From UBA5232 sp964557565 (GTDB lineage Bacteria; Patescibacteriota; Dojkabacteria; SC72): 20,683 nt of DNA. Every line of letters starts with the position of its first letter. The stretch's first letter is position 1. Location: contig CAZLAH010000009.1 of NCBI GenBank assembly GCA_964557565.1, forward strand, positions 1 through 20,683, in the 5' to 3' direction. The notes below the pieces were generated by a model. That model worked only from the letters and a program-made list of their open reading frames with translations, ran no database searches and was not told the DNA's origin. The position numbers were made by a program, and so were the translations under genes. Shown here piece by piece: positions 10,089-17,365 of the stretch.

Positions 10089-10272
10089 GCACACCTGATA
10101 TCCTTGTTATTACAATGACTATCGTTGATTTCTAACAACTTTTAATCTTGCTATAAGTTAAAGCAAGCGAAGCAAGAGCCATTAGTGTTTATAGTAATCA
10201 AAAATTACGGAGAAAAACAGTATAGTCCTTGAGAGAGAGCCATTTCTGAAAAGGTTAAACTTTATTCAAAAC

Positions 10273-11631
10273 CTACCACTTCGTGTAATAAATAGGGTTG
10301 ATATGTGAGTTGTTCTTCCTTAACTCGAAGTGTACGTGTGGCCCTGTAGATCTTCCAGTAGAACCCATCTGCCCTATCACTTGTCCTGCTGAGACTTTCT
10401 GTCCAGACTTTACATAAATATTCTTCAAGTGAGCATACCATGTAGAATATCCATTCCCATGATCAACTTGTATCGACCATGCATAACCAGACCCACCATA
10501 TGTCGAACCTAATGGTGGACAGTAACCTGCACATCCTGCAAATATTACAGTACCAGATGAAGCGGAAACTATCTTAGGCAAATCTCTTGATGCTATATCT
10601 ATACCAGTGTGGTAATAACCTTTGTAGTATTGCGATATTACGCCTGCTCTTCCTGCAACAGGCCATACAAGGAATCTTCCAACCTTTGAGTCTCCTCCTG
10701 TGGACGTACCCGTTCTAGTGTACTGATTTGTAACTGCAAAGGAAGGAGAAGAAGCATATGTCCTTGGGGCAGCAGGCATTTTACCCTCTGGGATGAAAAG
10801 CTTCGTATTTACTTCAAGAGTGAAGGGGTAATCTAACCAGTTAAAGTCTGCAATTGCCTGTTCGTTTGCGGTATATTTCTTCGCTAGGCTTGCTAATGTA
10901 TCGCCTTTCTTTACAACAACTAAAACACCATCACTTGGTGGAATTTCTATTTTCTGGCCAGGTTTTATGACGCTTGTTGCCGTCATATTATTTGCCCATA
11001 GTAGAGACTCTGTAGTAATTTCATAATATTTAGCGATGGATCCAAGTGAGTCTCCACCTTTTACAATATATTCCTCTACGGATCTTCTCTGCCTGTCTTT
11101 TGGAACTAATGTGTTTACAGAAGCGTTCATTACCATAATGTCGCTTTCTGCCACCCCTACCTTATCAAGTGGAACATCACTTGCGACAATAACTACAGGT
11201 CTCCTATATAGATAGGAAAGCGTAAGGATGAAAACTATTGTTATTAATACAACTTGTAGAGCAGATCTCAAAAAATTTCCTCTTCCCCAAAACATTCTTT
11301 TTGTAAAATTGTCCTTAATACCATTGAAGAATGTAAGAAAGATATCTAAAAGCACTGAAAGCAATATTAGAATCACTCTACCTCGAAGATAGATATATTT
11401 AAAAAAAGAGAAAATGAAACTCAATAATGTATGTTTGTTTTTTTCTTTTTGATATATATTTTGGAAGAATTTCTTTACTGAAAGTAGAAATTTATTTCCA
11501 ACGATTTCATCATCCACAAAGATGTACTGCTCACTAGAATCATCAATCCCTTCTTCAGAGATATTGTTAGAGAGCTCTCTAAACGTCAAACTATTTATAT
11601 TTTTAGGAGAAGGTTCGTCTTGATTTATCAA
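10273..11631 (-). CDS. Membrane-anchored LysM-LysM-M23 cell-wall endopeptidase
   Basis: The 452-residue product probably cleaves peptidoglycan cross-bridges or activates other wall hydrolases during division. The N-terminal 65 residues are polar and probably cytoplasmic. Hydrophobic segments lie at about 68-81, 85-104 and 122-141. Two LysM domains follow, at about 188-231 (YIVKGGDSLGSIAKYYEIT) and 236-281 (VVVKKGDTLASLAKKYTA), for binding glycan. The C-terminal M23 (LytM) domain, about 320-452, has zinc ligands HTGID (H341, D345) and HVHFE (H432 or H434), plus WYAHL (H401), so the site looks active. A short insert with C367 and C371 could form a disulfide. The start is a TTG at 11631; no ATG occurs before residue 113, and TTG is preceded only by weak GAAGAA. 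The gene follows rho by 45 bp and has its own candidate extended -10 promoter. Confidence 0.92.
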   Translation of the reverse strand: MINQDEPSPKNINSLTFRELSNNISEEGIDDSSEQYIFVDDEIVGNKFLLSVKKFFQNIYQKEKNKHTLLSFIFSFFKYIYLRGRVILILLSVLLDIFLTFFNGIKDNFTKRMFWGRGNFLRSALQVVLITIVFILTLSYLYRRPVVIVASDVPLDKVGVAESDIMVMNASVNTLVPKDRQRRSVEEYIVKGGDSLGSIAKYYEITTESLLWANNMTATSVIKPGQKIEIPPSDGVLVVVKKGDTLASLAKKYTANEQAIADFNWLDYPFTLEVNTKLFIPEGKMPAAPRTYASSPSFAVTNQYTRTGTSTGGDSKVGRFLVWPVAGRAGVISQYYKGYYHTGIDIASRDLPKIVSASSGTVIFAGCAGYCPPLGSTYGGSGYAWSIQVDHGNGYSTWYAHLKNIYVKSGQKVSAGQVIGQMGSTGRSTGPHVHFELRKNNSHINPIYYTKW

Positions 11632-11662
11632 GATTATATTTCTTCAAAATTGATATCTGAAT

Positions 11663-11671
11663 ATTATACCA
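11663..11671 (-). promoter_or_regulatory. Extended -10 promoter before the M23 gene
   Basis: On the minus strand TGG plus a perfect TATAAT (11668-11663) lies in the 45-bp gap after rho, matching TGnTATAAT. No convincing -35 is seen. It would give a leader of about 25 nt before the TTG start. Confidence 0.45.
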
Positions 11672-11676
11672 ATTAT

Positions 11677-12942
11677 CTATGCCTCGTGGAGAGTAGCTAG
11701 GAAATCATCATTTGATTTTGTCTTCCTAAGCCTACTTACAAGTACTTCTGTAGGATTTTCGTTACTATCAAGAACTTCAAGCATTCTTCTAATTCTCCAT
11801 GATTGATTGAGAACTTCTTTTCCAAGAAGTAACTCTTCGTTTCTAGTACCGGAATTGATTACATCAATTGATGGATAGATTCTTTTGTTAGCAAGTTTTC
11901 TGTCTAAGTGAAGTTCCATATTTCCTGTACCTTTAAACTCTTCATATACCAAATCATCCATTCTACTTCCTGTTTCTACAAGAGCTGTAGCTATGATTGT
12001 AAGACTCCCCTGCTCTTCGAAGTTTCTTGCAGCTCCAAAGAATCTCTTTGGTGGGTAAAGTGCAACTGGATCAAAACCTCCTGAGAGTGTTTTACCTGAG
12101 GTTGGCATAGTTATATTGTAAGCTCTAGCCAATCTTGTGATGCTGTCCATAAGGATTATGACATCTTCTCCCCATTCAACCATTCTCATTGCCTTTTGAA
12201 GAGCCATTTCAGCTACCCTACAGTTATGTTCTGGTAATTCATCAAAGTTAGAAGCGTAAACTTCTCCTTTTACAAATCTCTTCATATCTGTAACCTCTTC
12301 AGGTCTTTCTCCTACTAGTACAACAATTAATTTTGCTTTAGGGTGATTTTTTGCAATTCCATCAGCAATATCTTTTAGCAACCATGTCTTACCAGCTTTT
12401 GGAGGAGAGACTACCATTGATCTTTGACCAAATCCAATTGGAGAAAGTAAATCAATCATTCTAGTCGATATTACTTCCGCTTCTGTTTCTAGCTTGATCT
12501 GTTTTTTAGGGAATATTGGAGTTAATTTTCTAAACATTGGCCTTTTTGCAGCCTCAGCAGCAGGTTTACCATATACTGTATCTACTCTTAAAAGGCTTAG
12601 ATATTTTTCTTTCTCTTTTGGTAATCTTGCAGGGCCTGCAACTTCATCTCCAGTTCTCAAACTAAATTTTTGTATCTGAGATCCTGAGATATATACATCA
12701 TTATCACCTGGAAGTAAGTCTTCTGTTCTCAATATTCCATGAGATGCATCTTTCATAACTTCAAGGACACCTTCAACAAAGACATAGCCTTCATCTTCGG
12801 TCAATTTTTTTAATATTTCAATAATGAGTTCCCTCTTTGGGAGCTCCATGAAATTTTCCATTTTTAGTTCTTGTGCTTCTACACGAAGCTCTGCAAGAGT
12901 CATAGACTCATACTCTTTAATAGTTTTAGCTTTTTTTACCAT
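11677..12942 (-). CDS. rho: Transcription termination factor Rho
   Basis: A hexameric RNA-dependent ATPase that terminates transcription. The 421-residue protein has the short helical Rho-N region (about 13-47), a cold-shock-like primary RNA site (about 52-120, with VYISGSQIQKFSLRTGD at 83-99), and the RecA-like motor: Walker A SPPKAGKT (179-186), Walker B VIILMDSITR (261-270), Q loop TSGKTLSGG (281-289), and the conserved FKGTGNMELHLDRKLANKR block (336-354). There is no large insertion as seen in actinobacterial Rho. In the primary site the E. coli GFGFLR motif is SHGILR here (67-72), so both key aromatics are replaced (His68, Ile70). The ATG has no Shine-Dalgarno. The gene has its own strong promoter 57-85 nt upstream, just downstream of a candidate ncRNA. 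Confidence 0.97.
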   Translation of the reverse strand: MVKKAKTIKEYESMTLAELRVEAQELKMENFMELPKRELIIEILKKLTEDEGYVFVEGVLEVMKDASHGILRTEDLLPGDNDVYISGSQIQKFSLRTGDEVAGPARLPKEKEKYLSLLRVDTVYGKPAAEAAKRPMFRKLTPIFPKKQIKLETEAEVISTRMIDLLSPIGFGQRSMVVSPPKAGKTWLLKDIADGIAKNHPKAKLIVVLVGERPEEVTDMKRFVKGEVYASNFDELPEHNCRVAEMALQKAMRMVEWGEDVIILMDSITRLARAYNITMPTSGKTLSGGFDPVALYPPKRFFGAARNFEEQGSLTIIATALVETGSRMDDLVYEEFKGTGNMELHLDRKLANKRIYPSIDVINSGTRNEELLLGKEVLNQSWRIRRMLEVLDSNENPTEVLVSRLRKTKSNDDFLATLHEA

Positions 12943-12998
12943 TTTAATTAATGTATTGGGAATTTAAAATACAGGGCTGAATAGCATTCAATATTTGA

Positions 12999-13027
12999 AG
13001 TATATTTGAATCAAACTTGGATGTCAA
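12999..13027 (-). promoter_or_regulatory. Sigma70-type promoter of rho
   Basis: On the minus strand, a perfect TTGACA (13027-13022), a 17-nt spacer and TATACT (13004-12999). Predicted transcription start near 12992 and a leader of about 50 nt, AU-rich and without a Shine-Dalgarno. The -35 lies only 23 nt beyond the T-run that ends the upstream candidate ncRNA, so the two units are separately initiated. Confidence 0.75.
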
Positions 13028-13049
13028 TTACCACAAACAGAGAATACAG

Positions 13050-13148
13050 AAAAAAAGAAGAGGGATCGGTACTGCCCCAACCGACCCCGATTTCTTTCTC
13101 TAAAAGAAAAAGTCTCGAGGAACATACTAGATGTTTCCCACCCTCTTC
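13050..13148 (-). terminator. Closing helix plus T7 tract, probable intrinsic terminator of the candidate ncRNA
   Basis: GAAGAGGG at 13148-13141 and CCCTCTTC at 13064-13057 pair perfectly over 8 bp, extendable by A-U and G-U. The 3' arm is directly followed by seven Ts (13056-13050). The helix encloses 76 nt containing its own hairpins, so it is larger than a classical terminator stem and would resemble a multi-branched terminal domain. Confidence 0.5.
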
Positions 13149-13293
13149 TCACTTCTCTCTTATATATAGATGTAAAAGGGAATTGAGAAAATTATGGGAA
13201 ATTATCTTGAGCTTTTCCTGTTGCCCAGCTGTGCTTGTGACACACCAGACAAAGGGAGAAGACCAAGATATCCACAGACTTGTAAAGAACAGT
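13050..13293 (-). ncRNA. Candidate structured small RNA upstream of rho, family not recognised
   Basis: About 244 nt lie between a near-consensus promoter and a seven-T tract. Near the 5' end is a hairpin at about 13246-13214 (TTGTCTGGTGTG pairing with CACAgCTGGGCAA, loop TCACAAG). The 3' 100 nt form a domain closed by GAAGAGGG (13148-13141) pairing with CCCTCTTC (13064-13057). Inside it are three possible hairpins: GGAAACAT/ATGTTCC, TTTCTTT/AAAGAAA and TCGGT/ACCGA. No credible ORF with an internal start fits the transcript. I checked by eye for hallmarks of SRP RNA (GGAAG/AGCAG loop), RNase P RNA, tmRNA (tRNA-like 3' end) and common riboswitches, and found none. A 6S-like RNA is not excluded. 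It could also act as an attenuating leader for rho. The remaining intergenic part, 13329-13483, shows nothing recognisable. Confidence 0.5.
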
Positions 13294-13299
13294 GTTATA

Positions 13300-13328
13300 A
13301 GTATACCCCTTCGCCCTATAATTGTCAA
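13300..13328 (-). promoter_or_regulatory. Sigma70-type promoter of the candidate ncRNA
   Basis: On the minus strand, a perfect TTGACA (13328-13323), a 17-nt spacer and TATACT (13305-13300). Predicted start near 13293. It has the same hexamers and spacing as the rho promoter, yet no ORF follows it before the T-run at 13050. Confidence 0.72.
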
Positions 13329-13483
13329 TCCTATATTTAGTATCCACATATGGGTATAACAGGTGTTTCTCCCACTACGACAACAAATCCTACGCAGTGT
13401 TGAGGTGAATGTGATGAAAGATAACGAAAAGAACTGATGTTACGCAATATGTAGACGGAAGAGATATGTATATAGAAGGGTTC

Positions 13484-14833
13484 CTACAAAGAGGAGATTT
13501 TAAGCATCTTTTTAACTTTCAAACCTTTTGAGTCACCACACTTAGTTCTACCTATTACCAATTCTTTATATCCCGCCCTCTTTGATTCAGAAATAACGGA
13601 CTCCGTACCCCAGACACCTCTAACCTCTCCTGTAAGACCAACCTCCCCAAAATATACAATGTCTTTAGATATAGAAATGTCGCTAACTGAAGACTTAATA
13701 GCTGCACATACTGCTAAATCTATCGAAGGGTCATTCACATTCAAACCGCCTACTACATTAACAAACACATCTTTATCTCCCAAGAAGACTCCCCCCTTTC
13801 TAGAAAGGACAGCGCACAGCATATCAAGCCGAGGTTTTTTGATACCGTTTGCGACTCTTCTTAGCGGCCCACCTTCGCTCTCTCTACCAACTACTAACGC
13901 CTGCACTTCGACAAAAACAACTCTAGACCCCTGTATAACTGCACCTATAGCGCTACCCGAAGAATCTGATTCTGATTCTAAGAATAGTAATGATGGATTT
14001 CCTACTTCTTCAAGGCCACTACTACGCATTTCAAACACTCCTATCTCATTGGTAGATCCAAACCTATTCTTCATGCTTCTAACAATCCTGTACTGGTTAT
14101 ACTGATCTCCTTCCATATACAAGACACAATCCACGATATGCTCCAAAACTTTTGGCCCAGCAATATCTCCCCCTTTATTTATCTGCCCAACAATGAACAC
14201 AGGCACTCCCATTCCCTTAGCCAACCTAGTAAAAAGAGCTCCAGACAAACGAACCTGACTAATACTACCTGGATATCCTTTAGAAAGAGAGGACGAAACA
14301 CTCTGTATCGAATCTACAACAACTAAGTCAAAATGCTCTTTCTCGAGCAAAGAAAGGATATTTTCAACAACCGTATCCTCTGTGACAATGAAATTCTTTA
14401 AATATGCACTCTCTTTTCCACCTCCCAATCTTTCGAGTCTGGAATGTAATTGAGTTGGAGATTCCTCACCACAGACATACAAAACTCTACCTTTCTTACA
14501 AAATTTCATCACAACCTGCATGAGCAAAGTAGACTTTCCGACACCTGGTTCGCCACTAAGTAGTACAACTTCTCCCTGTACAAGGCCTTTTCCAAGCACC
14601 CTATCTAACTCTCTATATCCTGTTGATATATGAGTCCCGCCCTGTTTACTAGAGGGTGTTTTACTGCACTTTCCTAACTCCCTGTAGTTAGCAGATATTA
14701 TGGGTTGTTTTAGTCCCTTTTCTGCAGGTAATACCTCCTCTGTTTCTTCTAAAGAACCCCATTCCCCACAAGAAGAACACTTACCAGACCATTTTAGGAA
14801 TTCAGAACCACAAGAAGAACAAACATATTTCAT
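13484..14833 (-). CDS. radA: DNA repair protein RadA
   Basis: A branch-migration ATPase that works with RecA in recombination and repair. The 449 residues match the family length. A C4 zinc finger is formed by C5, C8, C19 and C22. The RecA-like core has Walker A GEPGVGKS (94-101), Walker B LVVVDSIQ (170-177) and the RadA-specific KNRFG motif (255-259). The C-terminal Lon-protease-like domain is present (GGLNVNDPSIDLAV, 362-375; GEVGLTGEVRG, 396-406). The protein looks intact. The ATG directly follows the clpC stop codon with no spacer (TAA then ATG) and has no evident Shine-Dalgarno, so translation is probably coupled to clpC. I see no terminator after the TAG. Confidence 0.97.
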   Translation of the reverse strand: MKYVCSSCGSEFLKWSGKCSSCGEWGSLEETEEVLPAEKGLKQPIISANYRELGKCSKTPSSKQGGTHISTGYRELDRVLGKGLVQGEVVLLSGEPGVGKSTLLMQVVMKFCKKGRVLYVCGEESPTQLHSRLERLGGGKESAYLKNFIVTEDTVVENILSLLEKEHFDLVVVDSIQSVSSSLSKGYPGSISQVRLSGALFTRLAKGMGVPVFIVGQINKGGDIAGPKVLEHIVDCVLYMEGDQYNQYRIVRSMKNRFGSTNEIGVFEMRSSGLEEVGNPSLLFLESESDSSGSAIGAVIQGSRVVFVEVQALVVGRESEGGPLRRVANGIKKPRLDMLCAVLSRKGGVFLGDKDVFVNVVGGLNVNDPSIDLAVCAAIKSSVSDISISKDIVYFGEVGLTGEVRGVWGTESVISESKRAGYKELVIGRTKCGDSKGLKVKKMLKISSL

Positions 14834-17338
14834 TTATTTAGATTGTAATATTACTAACCTATTATCCTTTAAACTGATCTTTATTTCCACAATATCTTTC
14901 GAAGACAACAAACTACCATTCTTCAAAATGTACTCTGCTAAAACATTCTCTACCTTACTTTGTAACAATCTTCTCAAAGGCCTAGCCCCGTACTCTTCGC
15001 TAAACCCATTCTTGACTATATATGTAATTACAGAGTCATCCAATTTAACAAACAGATTCTCCTCCTTCAACCTATTATTCAAATCAAGTATTAGCAAATC
15101 AACTATCTTCTTTGCATCTCTTCTTGTTAAAGCTCTAAATATGACAATGTCATCCAACCTATTGAGTAGCTCTGGCCTTAGAGAATCTCTCAATTCCTCT
15201 AAGAGCATATCCTTCATGGAATCATATGCACTATCTATCTCCCTATCGATCCTAGAAGCAATATCTTTACCTCCAAATCCAAGCACTTTATCCTTCCTTA
15301 TCTCCTCAGCCCCAATATTTGATGTAAGAATCACGACTGTATTTTTAAAATTGATTCTCTTACCCTTACCATCCATTAAATGACCATATTCTAGTATTTG
15401 AAGAAGGATATTGAGAACATCAGGGTGAGCTTTCTCTATCTCGTCAAAAAGTATTACTGTATGAGGGTTCCTCCTTACTTTCTCCGTTAGCCATCCACCT
15501 TGCTGATATCCAACATATCCAGGTGGCGAACCTATGAGCTTTGAAACACTATGCATCTCCATCATTTCGCTCATATCAATCTGTATCAACCTATCACTAT
15601 CTCCAAATAGCTCTTTTGTTAAAACTTTTGCTAATTCTGTTTTCCCTACACCTGTTGGTCCAAGAAAAAGGAACGATGCCCAAGGCCTATCCTTATCTAT
15701 TATCCCAGTTCTAGCTCTTTTAATCGCGGAAGCTACAAGATTACAAGCTTCCTTCTGCCCTGCTACCTTACTATTTAATAAAGCTTCTAAGTTTAGCAAT
15801 GATTTTCTCTCCTTTCTTCCAAGTGTTGCAAGAGGAATTCCTGTCCATTTTGATATAACAGTACGAACATCATCTGAAGTTACCTGATTTGATTTACTCC
15901 TCTTACTCTTTATACACTCCTCCTCCATTTTCAATATTTGCTTCTTGAGTTTTTCTTCTTTCTCTTGCAAGATTATTGCTTCTTCCATCTTACCCAAAGA
16001 TATCTTCTTTTCTTTTTGTTTTTTAGCAGTTAAAAAGTCTGATTGTAGCTGAGACAAATCCTTAAACTCTAATTCAACAAAAAGCCTCTTTGAAGCTGCT
16101 GCTTCATCTAGTATGTCTATTGCCTTATCTGGCAGATATCGATCATTTACATACCTATCAGAAAGTAAGACAGCGTGTTTTACAGCTTCTTCAGAAATCC
16201 TTACATTATGATGTTTCTCTAGTATTTCCTTCATACCAAGCAATATTTCTAAGGAGACATCCAAAGATGTTTCCTCTAGCATTATTGGCTGAAATCTTCG
16301 TACCAAAGCATTATCTGATTCAAAATACATAGTATATTCATCTGTTGTAGTAGCACCAATACATCTAAAACCCTCATGCAAAAGAGCTGGTTTCAGAACA
16401 GAAGCTATATCTGAAGAACTTCCAGGCATACCTGGAGCAACAATATTGTGAATCTCATCTATGAAAAGGATTGTATTCTTCGATGATATGACCTCTTCTA
16501 CAATAGACATGACTTTCTCTTCGACATCTCCCCTCATCTTACTACCGGCCATAATACTCGCGACATCCAAGGATATTATTCTGAAGTCCTTAAGAGAGGA
16601 AGGCACTTCCCCTTTAGCAATCTTGCAAGCAAGTCCCGTAATCAAGAACGTCTTTCCCACCCCTGCCTCTCCTATGACTATCGGATTGTTTTTCTTCCTT
16701 CTACTTAATATATTGATTAATTGAGCCATCTCTTCTTCTCTCCCTATTACTGGATCTAACTCACCTCTTCTTGCCAAATCGACTAAATCTATTCCTAACA
16801 TATCTATGATCCTAGAGGATTCCTCTTCTTCAGATGAGAATCTTGGCTTTACAACTATACCAAAGGGATATGTAGCAAAAGAAGACAATGTTTTCCTAAA
16901 GGAATCATACGTTAGACCTATCTTTTTAAGCTTAGAAAGCTTCTTGCTATCTGAGCCAAGAATTGCCATCAATATATGCTCCGTTCCAACATATACATGA
17001 GACCATTTTTGAGACGAATCAAAAGCATTCTTCAATGTTTCTTTTACTTCTTTTGAAAGAGAAAAAGATCTCGGATTATTAGTATCACCTACTACTTCTA
17101 CTATCTTTCCATTGAAAAGTGTTTTCAAAAGCTCTCCTCTATCTATCCCCATCTCCACAATTGCTCTTGTAGCAAGACACTCTTCATTTAGAATAATACC
17201 GATGAGAAGACTTATAATGGAAATATTTCTCTCTTTGAAATGCTCAGAAACAAAGGAAGCATTCCTCAAAGAAGTTATTGCATTCTTACTAAAGAAAGAA
17301 AACGCTATATTTGTTATTTCAGAAGTCTTTTCTTGCAT
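14834..17338 (-). CDS. clpC: ClpC-type AAA+ unfoldase (ClpP partner)
   Basis: It unfolds proteins and feeds them to the ClpP protease. The 834 residues comprise: an N-domain with two Clp repeats (about 5-155); D1 with Walker A GEAGVGKT (223-230), Walker B ILFIDEIH (290-297) and LVRRF (345-349); a middle coiled-coil region (about 420-485); and D2 with Walker A GPTGVGKT (560-567), Walker B VILFDEIEK (628-636) and sensor TSNIGA (672-677). An LGF tripeptide (686-688) sits where the ClpP-binding loop lies, so a ClpP partner is expected elsewhere. The D2 pore loop GYVG (607-610) is conserved, but the D1 pore loop reads KMRG (267-270) where KYRG is usual. The ATG lacks a Shine-Dalgarno and sits 5 nt after a perfect TATAAT. 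The gene starts 27 nt after the S1 gene and abuts radA. Confidence 0.96.
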   Translation of the reverse strand: MQEKTSEITNIAFSFFSKNAITSLRNASFVSEHFKERNISIISLLIGIILNEECLATRAIVEMGIDRGELLKTLFNGKIVEVVGDTNNPRSFSLSKEVKETLKNAFDSSQKWSHVYVGTEHILMAILGSDSKKLSKLKKIGLTYDSFRKTLSSFATYPFGIVVKPRFSSEEEESSRIIDMLGIDLVDLARRGELDPVIGREEEMAQLINILSRRKKNNPIVIGEAGVGKTFLITGLACKIAKGEVPSSLKDFRIISLDVASIMAGSKMRGDVEEKVMSIVEEVISSKNTILFIDEIHNIVAPGMPGSSSDIASVLKPALLHEGFRCIGATTTDEYTMYFESDNALVRRFQPIMLEETSLDVSLEILLGMKEILEKHHNVRISEEAVKHAVLLSDRYVNDRYLPDKAIDILDEAAASKRLFVELEFKDLSQLQSDFLTAKKQKEKKISLGKMEEAIILQEKEEKLKKQILKMEEECIKSKRSKSNQVTSDDVRTVISKWTGIPLATLGRKERKSLLNLEALLNSKVAGQKEACNLVASAIKRARTGIIDKDRPWASFLFLGPTGVGKTELAKVLTKELFGDSDRLIQIDMSEMMEMHSVSKLIGSPPGYVGYQQGGWLTEKVRRNPHTVILFDEIEKAHPDVLNILLQILEYGHLMDGKGKRINFKNTVVILTSNIGAEEIRKDKVLGFGGKDIASRIDREIDSAYDSMKDMLLEELRDSLRPELLNRLDDIVIFRALTRRDAKKIVDLLILDLNNRLKEENLFVKLDDSVITYIVKNGFSEEYGARPLRRLLQSKVENVLAEYILKNGSLLSSKDIVEIKISLKDNRLVILQSK

Positions 17339-17343
17339 ACCAT

Positions 17344-17349
17344 ATTATA
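17344..17349 (-). promoter_or_regulatory. TATAAT box immediately before the clpC start
   Basis: A perfect TATAAT on the minus strand lies in the 27-nt gap between the S1 gene and clpC, 5 nt before the ATG. A start about 7 nt downstream would fall on or next to the ATG and give a leaderless message. No good -35 is visible, so confidence is modest. Confidence 0.35.
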
Positions 17350-17365
17350 CTACATGAGAAGCAAG

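Noticed and set aside
13149..13349. 66-codon minus-strand frame in the radA-rho gap
   Set aside because: Its ATG lies upstream of the strong promoter at 13300-13328, so the predicted transcript would not include it, and the composition is not protein-like.
13006..13359. 117-codon plus-strand frame in the radA-rho gap
   Set aside because: It is on the opposite strand to all genes, has no ribosome-binding site and overlaps the structured RNA candidate; the peptide matches nothing I recognise.
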